Below are positions 35,053 through 43,814 of a stretch of 64,000 bases of DNA, piece by piece. This stretch comes from Rhizobium leguminosarum (lineage in GTDB: Bacteria > Pseudomonadota > Alphaproteobacteria > Rhizobiales > Rhizobiaceae). Every line of letters begins with the position of its first letter. Positions within the stretch are counted from its first letter, which is position 1. A model generated the notes under the pieces. That model saw only the letters and a list, made by a program, of their open reading frames with translations, was not told the DNA's origin and made no database searches. The DNA is taken from contig NZ_MZMU01000018.1 in the NCBI RefSeq assembly GCF_004123835.1, forward strand, positions 62,001 through 126,000, in the 5' to 3' direction. The position numbers were made by a program, and so were the translations under genes.

Positions 35053-38000
35053 TCAAATTTCCCGGCCGCGGTTGGCGGTGCGCTGGCGCCGTTCCGAGAT
35101 AATCCTGTCGCTGCTCTCCATACGGACAGCCTGCTGGAGAGCTTTTAGCCTTGCCTGCATTGCTTCGAAGGCGTGGCGCTGTATTGGTCGCACGCTGTTG
35201 ATGAGTTCCTTCTCTTCCCGGAGGATCGCATTGCGGCCGAAGCGCTCGTTGAGCGCCCTGCTGATCGCGGCAAACTCCTGGCGAATAGTCGGATCGAGAG
35301 AGCTTACCGAAACGTTCAGCTTGCCGCCATTCTTCTTCGCCTCTGCTATCAAGTCCGCAAGTGCTTCCTCCGCCCGCTTCGACAGCCCGGGAATGGCGAT
35401 TGCCATACGGCGGCGTTCTTCGGCAATAGCCCGGCGCTCGGAATCGAGGGCGCTGGCATAGGCTCCTCCAAGCGATCGCAAGCGAGCGGCGGCTTCGGAT
35501 ACGGCCTGCACCGCCTCTTTCCGCTCCCGGCCGGAAGCCAGCATCCGGTCCATTAGGCGATTGGAGCCGCGCAATGCTCCGTATGCGGCAGGATCATTGG
35601 ACATGGCCGCTGCGATTCGCTCGCCTGCAAAGCCCTTCACAAGCAGTTCCTCGATCTTGTCGACGGCGCCTGCCGGATCGCGCCAGATCGTTGATGCCAC
35701 GTCGGCTAGCGCTGCGCGCTGCTGGCGATAAAGAGGGCCGGCGAGAGCACGAGATCTCGCCTCCTCGTCGATCAGGGTCTTGAACTCGGTGACTGCGGCG
35801 AGCATGGGGACATTCTCCTTCTCCGGATCAGCGCTGGCGCCGGCAACAATCTTCGAACGATCCCGCCGCTCGGCGAGATGCTGCTCGTCGGCGAAACGCT
35901 TCACGGCCTCGAAGAGCCGGGCCAGCTTCTCGCGTCTAGTGTTCGCGAGGTCTTCCGGCATACGCTCGACCATGTTGCGTTCAGCAACCGCATCGGCTTT
36001 CGAGGTGAAGGCGCTCCAACCGAAGCGGGCTGCGAGCGCCTCGCTGACAGCCTTGATCTGCTGCACGATGGCGCGGTCCTCGGCGGCAAACGCGAAGGCG
36101 GCCTTGTAGGCATCGTCACCACCCTGCTTGCGCACCGCTTCGATCTCGACGAGACGTGCCATTGCCATTCCCGAGAGCGCCGGGATGGACAAGGACATAT
36201 ACGCGCGGCGCTGTTGATCGCGGCTTTCGAACCACGCGGCGTTTCTGCGAAACTCAGTCGCGTGGGCGCGGGCCAACGGCAGCAGTTCCGTCAACGCCGC
36301 CGTGGCGACGCTGCGCTCGTCACGTGCGGCCCGACCGTCGACCATAAGCTCGGAACCACGCAGGCGGCCCAGCGGATTGGGTGCTGCGGCAAGATCGCCG
36401 GCGAGCCTGCGGGGTTCAATCTTCAAATCCGATGCCAAGGCGTTCAGGGCGCCAAGTGCTGCATCCGGTTCACGATAGATCTTCCCCAGCAGCGGCTGCA
36501 TGACTGCTTCCCGTTCCTTCCACGCCGGCGAAGAAAGCTGTGCCCGCCGCGCGTCCTCCTCCACGCTCCTGGCGAACACTGTGGTGGGCGGGATCAGATA
36601 CCGCGCACGGCCAGTGTCTGCATCCGAGACGGTTTTCGTTTCAGTTCGCTCCTCATTGTACGAAGCGCGTCGTTCCCGCTCGATCGCAAAACCGAGCGCC
36701 ATGCTTGCCCGCTCCCAGAGCTCAGCCACCTGCTCCCTCTTTTCCGCAATCCACGCCCACCGCCGCGAAACCTCCTCTTCCATGCCGGCCGCGGCGAGAG
36801 AAAGCGTGTCAAGCCCGCGACGCCGGGCGAAATCTTGCGCATGAGCCCGGTAGCCGGCCTCGCTCTCGAAATCGAGCGTGGTCGTCTTGGCGCCGGAGCG
36901 CGACAGACGTTCGACGAGCTGCTTGTACACATCCGGCCGATGGCTTTCCCGCTCGATACGCTCCTGACGAGCTTCGGCGGTTTCGATGCGCTTGGCGGTC
37001 CAGACATTGCGGTCGACTTCTCTTTCCTCAAACCGCTTCTGCCCGGTTTGCTCATCGACGATCGGAACCTGAACCTTGACCTTCTCGACACCGTCCTTGC
37101 GCAAGGTCACTGTATCGCCTTCCGAGATGCCACTCTCCTCGAGCGCCTTCGGCAGGCTCACACCCCACAGCCGATGGACGCTTCCGTCCTCGGTCTTCAC
37201 GTCGGCATAAGGACTGTCGTCGGCATCCTCGTCATTCGGCCGGAATTTGGCTTGTCCGGTTTCCACGAGCTCACCGGTGACGCCGCTAGCATGATCGACA
37301 CGCGGCATCCTCCCCCATTCCGGCCTCGCCTCAAAGTCTTCCTTCGCGGCATAGAGGTCAGCGCGGTCGCGATGTCGGGTCATCGACACATAGGTCAGGT
37401 GCTGGTCCATCATGCCGGTGGCGAGTACGAAGGTTCGCTCGACGGTGGCACCTTGTGATTTGTGGATGGTCGCGGCGTAGCCATGATCGACATTGCGGTA
37501 GCTGTCCTCACTGATGACGACGTCCCGGCCATTGTCGAGACGGACCGAAAGCAGTGTATCACCGCGTTTGTCGCCGGTGGAAACGACCGTGCCGAGCATG
37601 CCGTTCTTCACATATTGCGGACCGAGACGGGGAGCACGTGGCTCGAGGAAACGGGCATTCTCCAGGAAGATAATGCGATCGCCGGCGGCGAATTCTCGCA
37701 CACCACGTTCGGTCCGGAAAGAGCGACCCTCACCCAGCGCGCCCTCTTCCGATATCACCGATCGCAGCGCTTCGTTCAGACGTTTGACGTCTTGATTGGT
37801 GTGGGCGAGCACGAGAAGCTCGTCGCCACGAAGACGGCCCACATTGCCTGCCTCAACCAAGTCCTGGATCGCCTGCCGGCGCGCTTCGGTCCAATCGGCG
37901 ACGATCCGGTCGATCGTTTCCGCTCGTGTCCCAGCCTCGATGAGATGGCCCCGCTGCGCATAGGCGTCGAGACCTTTCTCGATCTCGCCACGCGCAAAAA

Positions 38001-39663
38001 GCCGCGATGCCTCTCGCGCCCATTGCTGGCGCTGCCGTCGTACGCCGGCAAGTTCGGCAAAACCGATCCGCTCAGTGATCGCCCGGAACGCCGCCCCCGC
38101 CTGGATCGGCTGCAGTTGCATCGCGTCGCCGACCAGAACGACTTTGGCGCCCGCCTCTTCGACGATCTTCAGCACACGCGCCATTTGCTGCGACGACACC
38201 ATGCCGGCCTCGTCGATGACAAGCACATCGCCGCGGTGAAGCGTCTCGTGTCCATTGGCCCAGATGAGTTCCCAGGCGGCGAGTGTTCGGGATCTGATGC
38301 CGGAACTGTCTTCCAGCCCCTCAGCCGCCTTGCCGGCAAGTGCGGCACCGATCACCCGGCGGTCTTCGCTTTCCCAGGCGAGGCGTGCCGCGGCAAGCAG
38401 GGTCGACTTGCCGGCACCGGCAAGGCCGACAACGGCGGCAATGCCATTGCCGCGCGTGACATGATGGACTGCGTCCACCTGCTCCGGATCCAGCCGGATG
38501 GACCTTTCCGGATCCTGGGTCTCGATGTTTCTGATCGCGGCCGCCACCGCCCGATCGGAAACGCCGAAACCGCGGCGAGCCGATAAAACCTGCGCCGACT
38601 GCGCCATGTCATGTTCGATGCGAAGGATCTCGCGCGTGGTGAAGACGGCGGGTTCGGTCGCCTTCCCCGTTTCGGCATCGACCTGCTGGAGCTTCAGCAT
38701 GACCAGATCGTCCGACGCCATCAGCCGTGCGCGGATATTGGCAAAGTCTGCGGGATCATCGACGTAACGATGCAGCGCCTTGGCAATGTCGCGCTCATCG
38801 AAGGTTGAGCGTTCATTGCTCAACTGCTTCAGCAGAAGCTCCGGTTCGGCGAGCAGCCGGTCGGCCATCTCCTGGCGTCGGGCGAGATCGGCCGGCGCGA
38901 AATAAAGCTCCCTGCCCTTACGGGAAAGTGCCGCCTTCTCTGGACCGAGATGTCTTTGCGCGATGCCATCGAGACCCTGTTCGACATAGGAGCGGCCATC
39001 GAGCCGGATTTCGTGGCCGGCAAGCGCCAGATGCCGGTTCGCCGTCTCCGCCCAGGCGACCTTCCATGCCTTCATGGTTTCCTTGTCGCCGGCCCAGAGC
39101 TTGTAGACGATCCTGCCCTTTGGGCGGTCCGGCGTGACGACCCGCAAAGGCGCGCCGTCGTCGCCGGTGATCGCCACCTTCTTGCGTCCAAACCCCTCCT
39201 CCGCCAGAGGTCTCAGCGTCGTCATCAGATGGATGTGCGGATTGCCGTCCTTGTCGTGATAGACCCAGTCCGCGACCATTCCCTTTGACGTGAGATTATC
39301 CCGGACGAACTCGCGAACTAAGGCGATGTTCTCCGCCCGTGTCAGTTCCACCGGCAAGGCGATGATCAGCTCGCGCGCCAGCTGCGCGTCCGCCCGTTTC
39401 TCGAAAGCATCGACCGCATTCCACAGCACTTCACTGGCGCCGGCAACGGAACGCCCCTCGATCGCCGTCCGCAGCCAGGCCGGGATTTGGTCCGGCAGGG
39501 CCAGTTCCTCGTGCACCAGTTCGGAAGCCCCGCCGCTGTAACTGAAGGACGTGCCGGCCTGTTCGTCCATCATCCGGGCGCGATGACGATAGGCGGCGGC
39601 CGAGACGATGCTGCGTCCCGCTCCCCTGCCGATCACCTGCGCTCTGACGAACATGATCGCCAC
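35053..39663 (-). CDS. traA: Conjugative relaxase/helicase TraA (rhizobial MOB_Q type)
   Basis: 1536 aa. The N-terminal MobA/MobL relaxase domain (about 1-240) starts AIMFVRAQVIGRGAGRSIVSAAAYRHR and has the metal-binding PHIHLMTTLRPL. A RecD/TraI-like helicase follows, with Walker A GLAGAGKST (about 418-426) and Walker B VLVIDEAGM. The long C-terminal part (about 950-1536) is typical of the large TraA proteins of rhizobial plasmids. The start is GTG at 39663, just before the conserved AIMFVRA sequence. TraA nicks oriT, unwinds and pilots the transferred strand. oriT lies immediately upstream, and traC-traD-traG are divergent. Confidence 0.95.
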   Translation of the reverse strand: MAIMFVRAQVIGRGAGRSIVSAAAYRHRARMMDEQAGTSFSYSGGASELVHEELALPDQIPAWLRTAIEGRSVAGASEVLWNAVDAFEKRADAQLARELIIALPVELTRAENIALVREFVRDNLTSKGMVADWVYHDKDGNPHIHLMTTLRPLAEEGFGRKKVAITGDDGAPLRVVTPDRPKGRIVYKLWAGDKETMKAWKVAWAETANRHLALAGHEIRLDGRSYVEQGLDGIAQRHLGPEKAALSRKGRELYFAPADLARRQEMADRLLAEPELLLKQLSNERSTFDERDIAKALHRYVDDPADFANIRARLMASDDLVMLKLQQVDAETGKATEPAVFTTREILRIEHDMAQSAQVLSARRGFGVSDRAVAAAIRNIETQDPERSIRLDPEQVDAVHHVTRGNGIAAVVGLAGAGKSTLLAAARLAWESEDRRVIGAALAGKAAEGLEDSSGIRSRTLAAWELIWANGHETLHRGDVLVIDEAGMVSSQQMARVLKIVEEAGAKVVLVGDAMQLQPIQAGAAFRAITERIGFAELAGVRRQRQQWAREASRLFARGEIEKGLDAYAQRGHLIEAGTRAETIDRIVADWTEARRQAIQDLVEAGNVGRLRGDELLVLAHTNQDVKRLNEALRSVISEEGALGEGRSFRTERGVREFAAGDRIIFLENARFLEPRAPRLGPQYVKNGMLGTVVSTGDKRGDTLLSVRLDNGRDVVISEDSYRNVDHGYAATIHKSQGATVERTFVLATGMMDQHLTYVSMTRHRDRADLYAAKEDFEARPEWGRMPRVDHASGVTGELVETGQAKFRPNDEDADDSPYADVKTEDGSVHRLWGVSLPKALEESGISEGDTVTLRKDGVEKVKVQVPIVDEQTGQKRFEEREVDRNVWTAKRIETAEARQERIERESHRPDVYKQLVERLSRSGAKTTTLDFESEAGYRAHAQDFARRRGLDTLSLAAAGMEEEVSRRWAWIAEKREQVAELWERASMALGFAIERERRASYNEERTETKTVSDADTGRARYLIPPTTVFARSVEEDARRAQLSSPAWKEREAVMQPLLGKIYREPDAALGALNALASDLKIEPRRLAGDLAAAPNPLGRLRGSELMVDGRAARDERSVATAALTELLPLARAHATEFRRNAAWFESRDQQRRAYMSLSIPALSGMAMARLVEIEAVRKQGGDDAYKAAFAFAAEDRAIVQQIKAVSEALAARFGWSAFTSKADAVAERNMVERMPEDLANTRREKLARLFEAVKRFADEQHLAERRDRSKIVAGASADPEKENVPMLAAVTEFKTLIDEEARSRALAGPLYRQQRAALADVASTIWRDPAGAVDKIEELLVKGFAGERIAAAMSNDPAAYGALRGSNRLMDRMLASGRERKEAVQAVSEAAARLRSLGGAYASALDSERRAIAEERRRMAIAIPGLSKRAEEALADLIAEAKKNGGKLNVSVSSLDPTIRQEFAAISRALNERFGRNAILREEKELINSVRPIQRHAFEAMQARLKALQQAVRMESSDRIISERRQRTANRGREI

Positions 39664-39686
39664 TGCCGTTTCCAACCCCATCCGAG

Positions 39687-39718
39687 CATGTCGCGACAGC
39701 GACGTATATTGCGCCCTC
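39687..39718. other. oriT: Predicted origin of transfer (oriT) core
   Basis: The segment between traA and traC contains TGTCGCGACA (palindrome, 39689-39698) followed by GCGACGTATATTGCGCCCTC (39699-39718). The end TTGCGCCCTC matches the nic-region core of RSF1010/Ti-plasmid (MOB_Q) origins, so nicking is expected in GCGCCCT (39711-39717). It lies 24 bases upstream of the traA start, the standard place in Agrobacterium and Rhizobium plasmids. Assignment is by remembered motif and position. Confidence 0.8.
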
Positions 39719-39805
39719 AAACCGATCGGACCGGAGGTCCGATGCCGCTTTTTCGGAACACGGCCGTTGGCCGGAAATCCGGCTGCGACGTTTTCTGGCC
39801 GGTGC

Positions 39806-39845
39806 TAAATAGCCTATTTAACTATTTTATACTAGGTAGTATAAT
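39806..39845 (+). promoter_or_regulatory. traC-traD-traG promoter with two inverted repeats
   Basis: A perfect -10 TATAAT (39840-39845) lies 16 bases after TTAACT (39818-39823). Inverted repeat TAAATAG-C-CTATTTA (39806-39820) overlaps the -35, and TATACTA-GG-TAGTATA (39828-39843) overlaps the -10. Both are perfect 7-base arms, as expected for operators of a repressor or a relaxosome protein. The block is AT-rich against GC-rich surroundings. Confidence 0.6.
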
Positions 39846-39884
39846 TGGCGCATTGAGGTTGTTTTCAGGAAGGAGTCTCGAAGG

Positions 39885-40172
39885 ATGGCCGTCAAATCAT
39901 CGATTTCCGATCTCGATGTCCAAATCGAGAAGCTCAGAGAACGCAGGAGAAGTTTGATCATTAAATCCGCCGAGCGGTTTGCCCGCGCTGCGACGAAGTC
40001 GGGGCTGGCGGAAATGGAGATCGCCGACGAGGAGGTCGAGCGGATCTTCGAAGAGATCGCCGCTCGATTTCGCAAAGAGGAAAAGAAGGGGGCTAGTGCC
40101 GCATCTCCTCAAACGCGTCGACCAGCAGTTGGTGGCGCTGGATCGACGTCGGAGGTTTCACATGACGGCTGA
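39885..40172 (+). CDS. traC: Conjugal transfer protein TraC
   Basis: A 95-aa relaxosome accessory protein. Its N-terminus ISDLDVQIEKLRERRRSLIIKSAERFARAA (key pattern: helical, Arg/Lys/Glu-rich, coiled-coil-like) and the EEVERIFEEIAARFR helix are typical of TraC of Ti and rhizobial plasmids. GGAAGGAG precedes the ATG by about 10 bases. It overlaps traD by 11 bases and begins the traC-traD-traG operon divergent from traA across oriT. Confidence 0.9.
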   Translation: MAVKSSISDLDVQIEKLRERRRSLIIKSAERFARAATKSGLAEMEIADEEVERIFEEIAARFRKEEKKGASAASPQTRRPAVGGAGSTSEVSHDG

Positions 40173-40401
40173 CCGCAAGAAACAAGCACGCGAGAAATTT
40201 CTGCTCGGCGGCATCGTCGTGAAGGCTGGTCTGTCGACGGCCGACCGGGCTTTTCTCCTCGGTGGCCTCATCGAATTGACGAGGGTGATAGCGGGATCGG
40301 CCGAACATAGGCGGTTGCGCGATATCGGCAAAGAGGCGTTCAAGGCCCCTTCGCTCAATCCTTCTTCGCCGCGCGTCGAGGAGAACGCCGGATGGCGCTG
40401 A
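40162..40401 (+). CDS. traD: Conjugal transfer protein TraD
   Basis: A 79-aa protein of the short TraD family of rhizobial/agrobacterial plasmids, not the F-plasmid coupling protein of the same name. The conserved stretch is KFLLGGIVVKAGLSTADRAFLLGGLIEL in part (about residues 11-38). The start ATG 40162 follows GGAGG at 40151-40155. It overlaps traC by 11 and traG by 10 bases. Thought to help relaxosome-coupling protein contact; exact role not established. Confidence 0.9.
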   Translation: MTADRKKQAREKFLLGGIVVKAGLSTADRAFLLGGLIELTRVIAGSAEHRRLRDIGKEAFKAPSLNPSSPRVEENAGWR

Positions 40402-42305
40402 GGAGTCGATTGCATCCGAGCTTGCTGCTGGTCTTGGTGCCTATCGCCGTGACAGCGATCACCGTCTACATCACCGGCTGGCGATGGATGGCACTGGCCC
40501 ATGGCCTATCCGGCAAGACCGAATATTGGTTCCTGCGAGCGGCACCCGTGCCGGCGCTCCTGTTCGGGCCGCTCGCAGGACTTCTGACCGTCTGGGCGTT
40601 GCCGCTGCATCGCCGGCGGCCGATCGCCGTGGCCAGCCTCTCGTGCTTTCTCGTCGTCGCCGGATTTTACGCGTTGCGCGAATATAGGCGCCTGGTCCCG
40701 TCGGTGGAGCGCGGCCTCGTCACATGGGGCCACGCGCTTTCCTACTTGGATTTCATTGCCGTCATCGGCGCCCTGGCGGGCTTCATGACTCTGGCGGCTG
40801 CCGCCCGCATCTCCGTCGTCGTGCCGGAGGCAGTCAAACGGGCAAGGGGCGGAACCTTTGGCGATGCCGATTGGCTTTCGATGCCAGCGGCGGCAAAGCT
40901 CTTTCCGCCCGAAGGCGAAATCGTCGTCGGCGAGCGTTACCGCGTCGACAAGGAAACCGTCCACCAAGTGCCCTTCGATCCGAAGGATCGCAGCACGTGG
41001 GGACAGGGCGGCCAAGCACCACTCCTCACCTACAGCCAAGATTTCGATTCCACCCATATGCTCTTCTTTGCCGGATCGGGTGGGTACAAGACGACCAGCA
41101 ACGTCCTGCCGACCGCACTGCGTTATACCGGCCCTTTGATCTGCCTCGATCCTTCCACCGAGGTCGCGCCGATGGTGGTCGAGCATCGCACCCGCGTTCT
41201 CGGGCGCGAGGTCATGGTGCTCGATCCGGCCAACCCGATCATGGGCTTCAATGTCCTCGACGGAATCGAGCATTCGAAGCGAAAAGAGGAAGATATCGTC
41301 GGCATCGCCCACATGCTTCTGTCCGAAAGCCTGCGCTTCGAATCCTCGACAGGCTCCTACTTCCAAAACCAGGCGCACAATCTCCTGACCGGCCTGCTCG
41401 CCCATGTCATGCTGTCGCCGGAATATGCAGGCCGACGGAACCTGCGCAGCCTGCGCCAGATCGTGTCCGAGCCGGAACCCTCCGTCCTCGCCATGCTGCG
41501 CGACATTCAGGAACACTCGGAAACTGTCTTTATCCGCGAAACGCTCGGTGTCTTCGCCAACATGACCGAGCAAACCTTTTCGGGTGTCTATTCGACGGCG
41601 TCGAAGGATACGCAATGGCTCTCATTGGATAGCTACGCCGCGCTCGTCTGCGGCAACGCCTTCAGGTCGAGCGATATCGTCACCGGCAAGACGGACGTAT
41701 TCCTCAATATCCCGGCGTCGATCCTGCGCTCCTATCCTGGCATCGGGCGCGTCATCATCGGCTCTCTGATCAACGCCATGGTCCAGGCCGATGGCGGCTT
41801 CAGCCGCCGAGCGCTCTTCATGCTCGATGAGGTCGACCTGCTCGGCTATATGCGGGTTCTGGAAGAGGCGCGCGATCGCGGTCGCAAATACGGCATCAGC
41901 ATGATGCTGCTCTACCAATCGGTCGGACAGCTGGAGCGGCACTTCGGCAAGGATGGCGCGACGTCATGGATCGATGGCTGCGCTTTCGCTTCCTACGCAG
42001 CGATCAAAGCGCTTGATACGGCGCGCAATGTTTCGGCGCAATGCGGGGAAATGACCGTCGAGGTTCAGGGGCATTCGCGCAACGTCGGCTGGGACACGAA
42101 AAGCGGCGGCACGCGCAAATCCGAGAGCGTCAATTTCCAGCGCCGGCCGCTGATCATGCCACACGAAATCACCCAGTCGATGCGCAAGGACGAGCAGATC
42201 ATCATCGTTCAGGGCCACAGTCCGATCCGCTGCGGCCGGGCGATCTATTTCCGCCGCAAGGAGATGGATGCGCAAGCAAAGGCCAATCGCTTCGTGCGGA
42301 GTTGA
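40392..42305 (+). CDS. traG: Type IV coupling protein TraG (VirD4 family)
   Basis: 637 aa. About four transmembrane helices lie in the first 145 residues (near 10-30, 50-72, 78-95 and 118-138). The cytoplasmic ATPase has Walker A GSGGYKT (228-234) and Walker B ALFMLDEVDLLG (about 475-486). The C-terminal RRKEMDAQAKANRF end is typical of TraG. It carries the relaxase-DNA complex to a type IV secretion channel. No trb or virB channel genes are in the window, so the channel must come from elsewhere. A phnA fragment begins within 3 bases of the stop. Confidence 0.95.
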   Translation: MALRSRLHPSLLLVLVPIAVTAITVYITGWRWMALAHGLSGKTEYWFLRAAPVPALLFGPLAGLLTVWALPLHRRRPIAVASLSCFLVVAGFYALREYRRLVPSVERGLVTWGHALSYLDFIAVIGALAGFMTLAAAARISVVVPEAVKRARGGTFGDADWLSMPAAAKLFPPEGEIVVGERYRVDKETVHQVPFDPKDRSTWGQGGQAPLLTYSQDFDSTHMLFFAGSGGYKTTSNVLPTALRYTGPLICLDPSTEVAPMVVEHRTRVLGREVMVLDPANPIMGFNVLDGIEHSKRKEEDIVGIAHMLLSESLRFESSTGSYFQNQAHNLLTGLLAHVMLSPEYAGRRNLRSLRQIVSEPEPSVLAMLRDIQEHSETVFIRETLGVFANMTEQTFSGVYSTASKDTQWLSLDSYAALVCGNAFRSSDIVTGKTDVFLNIPASILRSYPGIGRVIIGSLINAMVQADGGFSRRALFMLDEVDLLGYMRVLEEARDRGRKYGISMMLLYQSVGQLERHFGKDGATSWIDGCAFASYAAIKALDTARNVSAQCGEMTVEVQGHSRNVGWDTKSGGTRKSESVNFQRRPLIMPHEITQSMRKDEQIIIVQGHSPIRCGRAIYFRRKEMDAQAKANRFVRS

Positions 42306-42307
42306 CG

Positions 42308-42474
42308 ATCCCACGCATTTCAAGGATTTGAAGGTCAAGGGAGCCGGCCAGACGCTGAAACAGGGCCTCGTCATCAAGTCGATCCGCCTCACCGATAATC
42401 CCCAGGAGATCGATTGCCGCCATGATGGAATCAAAGGTCTCGTTCTACGCACCGGGTTCGTACGCAAACGCTAA
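42308..42474 (+). pseudogene. 3' fragment of phnA/yjdM (alkylphosphonate utilisation-type protein)
   Basis: The frame reads DDPTHFKDLKVKGAGQTLKQ, then GLVIKSIRLTDNPQEIDCRH, then DGIKGLVLRTGFVRKR and stop. This is the C-terminal domain of PhnA/YjdM proteins (consensus IKDLKVKG, IRL, IDC, and FVKK end). The N-terminal zinc-ribbon half is missing, and the fragment abuts the traG stop, so a recombination junction lies near 42305. No ribosome site suits the fragment. It is a remnant and probably not expressed as a functional protein. Confidence 0.75.
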
Positions 42475-42556
42475 TTCGAGCTCTCAGCCTGCTCAGCGTT
42501 AGAGGCGGCCGTCGGTCCGCGGTCTCTCAGCATCTGAAGCGTCTTTACCGCGACGA

Positions 42557-43027
42557 TCAAATCGCGCGCACCGCATGAACGGGGATGTCAGTTTCTAGCG
42601 TGACATCCATAATTATCGACACCAGTGAACCGAATTCCTCGTCGGTCAATCCAACCAATGTCGGAAACTGGACCCCGGCCCCACTGTCATCCGACGCCAA
42701 AGCGTTGATCCAGCCACCGCCGTTGATGCGGTACTCATGTGTGTCGAAATCAATCTCGAGATCATCGAGCAGATGGATGGCAAAGCGCCCAAAAATCTCG
42801 TTCTCGCCCTCCAGCTGATATTCAGCGAATTCATCCTCTCCGGCGAGGACACTTCGTTCCAATGCCATCATCACTTGGATCCGAGCGATTGCCGCGTCGA
42901 GCCCTTCAACTAGGCGATCGTGAAGCTCTCGCGAAAAATCGCTGTCGCAGCCGAAGCGGTTTGCGAGGACGACGAGTCGAAGGCCGGCAAGCTTGGTGTA
43001 GAGCATGAGGTTCTGATCAGTTGTCAT
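42557..43027 (-). CDS. Conserved plasmid hypothetical protein
   Basis: 156 aa starting MTTDQNLMLYTKLAGLRLVVLANRFG with AAGGAGAT seven bases upstream; the longer frame is not supported. The sequence is acidic and mostly helical at the N-terminus (residues 5-60), with a C-terminal part ending VTLETDIPVHAVRAI. No domain recognised. It resembles in style the short conserved genes that accompany DUF736, DUF932 and ParB-like genes on rhizobial plasmids. A structured repeat element lies just upstream (43080-43166). Confidence 0.65.
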   Translation of the reverse strand: MTTDQNLMLYTKLAGLRLVVLANRFGCDSDFSRELHDRLVEGLDAAIARIQVMMALERSVLAGEDEFAEYQLEGENEIFGRFAIHLLDDLEIDFDTHEYRINGGGWINALASDDSGAGVQFPTLVGLTDEEFGSLVSIIMDVTLETDIPVHAVRAI

Positions 43028-43079
43028 AATGGGATCTCCTTCTTGATGACGGAGATCGGCCACTCCTTGGCAAAGAGGG

Positions 43080-43166
43080 GTCAAGGACCGCGGAACGCGG
43101 CTTGCAAGCGGGGGAACCGATTTTGCCGCTTGCGGCAAAATTGGGGGAGACCGCGCCGTCCTTGAC
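43080..43166. repeat. Structured intergenic element, copy 1
   Basis: Outer arms GTCAAGGAC (43080-43088) and GTCCTTGAC (43158-43166) are perfect inverted repeats. The inner arms CCGATTTTGCCGC (43117-43129) and GCGGCAAAATTGG (43132-43144) pair at 12 of 13 positions with a 2-base spacer. The whole lies in the 313-base gap upstream of the 42557-43027 gene, which otherwise holds nothing recognisable except a terminator at 43282-43314. A related element occurs at 43556-43668. Confidence 0.6.
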
Positions 43167-43281
43167 GCCGGATTTGCTGGAGTAAAATGGGACGTCAGAG
43201 AGAGAAGAGACCCGCGGCCCCAAAGGGGTCGCGACCGTTTCCGGCGTCAGCCGGCGGGGAGTGTCGAGGGGAACCCTCACG

Positions 43282-43314
43282 GGCAGCCGGGCCGGTCGAT
43301 CCGGCCCGGCTGCC
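43282..43314. terminator. GC-rich terminator-like hairpin after the 52-aa gene
   Basis: Perfect 14-base stem GGCAGCCGGGCCGG (43282-43295) with CCGGCCCGGCTGCC (43301-43314), loop TCGAT. It lies just beyond the stop of the minus-strand 52-aa gene. No T-run, but the stem is very stable. Confidence 0.6.
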
Positions 43315-43340
43315 TCGGTGCACCGCGAGGAAAGAGCGCC

Positions 43341-43499
43341 TCACGGCAACTCCTCCCCGGCTTGTTTTGCAAGTTCGGCGCGCGCGGCTTCCAGCTCCGC
43401 CTCGATGAGTCGACGCTCCTCCGCGGTCGGTGCTTCTCTGGCTTCAAGGCGCAGTTCCTCGATGGTGCATTCGATGTTGAAGGCGTTTTCGTTCGTCAT
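43341..43499 (-). CDS. Small acidic protein (52 aa)
   Basis: A complete short gene: begins MTNENAFNIECTIEELRLEA and ends AKQAGEELP. AAGGAG sits six bases before the ATG. The product is Glu/Ala/Leu-rich and almost surely one or two helices, possibly a coiled coil (ERRLIEAELEAARAEL). No family is recognised. Support comes from the good ribosome site, the codon pattern and the flanking terminator; small size makes function unpredictable. Structured copy 2 lies upstream of it, as copy 1 lies upstream of the next gene. Confidence 0.6.
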   Translation of the reverse strand: MTNENAFNIECTIEELRLEAREAPTAEERRLIEAELEAARAELAKQAGEELP

Positions 43500-43555
43500 C
43501 GTCGTCTCCTTGTTGACGTGAAAGATGACGCCGGCGGTCGTGAGGATCGGGTCGG

Positions 43556-43668
43556 GTCAAGGTTCGCGTCAGCGACCGGCGGAGCCGGCGCGCGGAGGTG
43601 CCGATTTTGTCGGAGCGAAGTGCAACGCAGCGGAGGCAAAATTGGAGGGGCCGCGCGACCTTGAGGCG
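43556..43668. repeat. Structured intergenic element, copy 2
   Basis: Begins GTCAAGGTTCGCG (from 43556) and ends with CGCGACCTTGAGG, an imperfect outer inverted repeat. Inside, CCGATTTTG (43601-43609) is answered by CAAAATTGG (43637-43645). The order and the words CCGATTTTG and CAAAATTGG followed by a purine-rich run and CCGCGC repeat those of copy 1. It lies upstream of the 52-aa gene. Confidence 0.55.
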
Positions 43669-43779
43669 GCACGGTCCTCATGGCAGACTTGGTGATCTGA
43701 GCAGACAGTCCACGTTTCGTTTGGCACCAGAAAACAGGCGGTAGGCAAGGCCGGCCGCCTCAGGTGTTTCACCGCAGGG

Positions 43780-43805
43780 GCCGGCCCCGATCGCTCGGGG
43801 CCGGC
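43780..43805. terminator. Terminator-like hairpin after the DUF736 gene
   Basis: Perfect 11-base stem GCCGGCCCCGA (43780-43790) with TCGGGGCCGGC (43795-43805) and loop TCGC, starting 10 bases past the DUF736 stop on the minus strand. Confidence 0.65.
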
Positions 43806-43814
43806 TCTCGTCGT

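Noticed and set aside
35878..37458. Long open frame (526 aa) on + opposite traA
   Set aside because: It is antisense to a certain gene, Arg/His/Pro-rich, and has no ribosome site; typical GC-rich shadow.
42202..42423. Small minus ORF (MAAIDLLGIIGEADRL) over the traG/phnA junction
   Set aside because: The + strand of the same bases encodes a recognisable PhnA C-terminus, so the minus frame is its complement.
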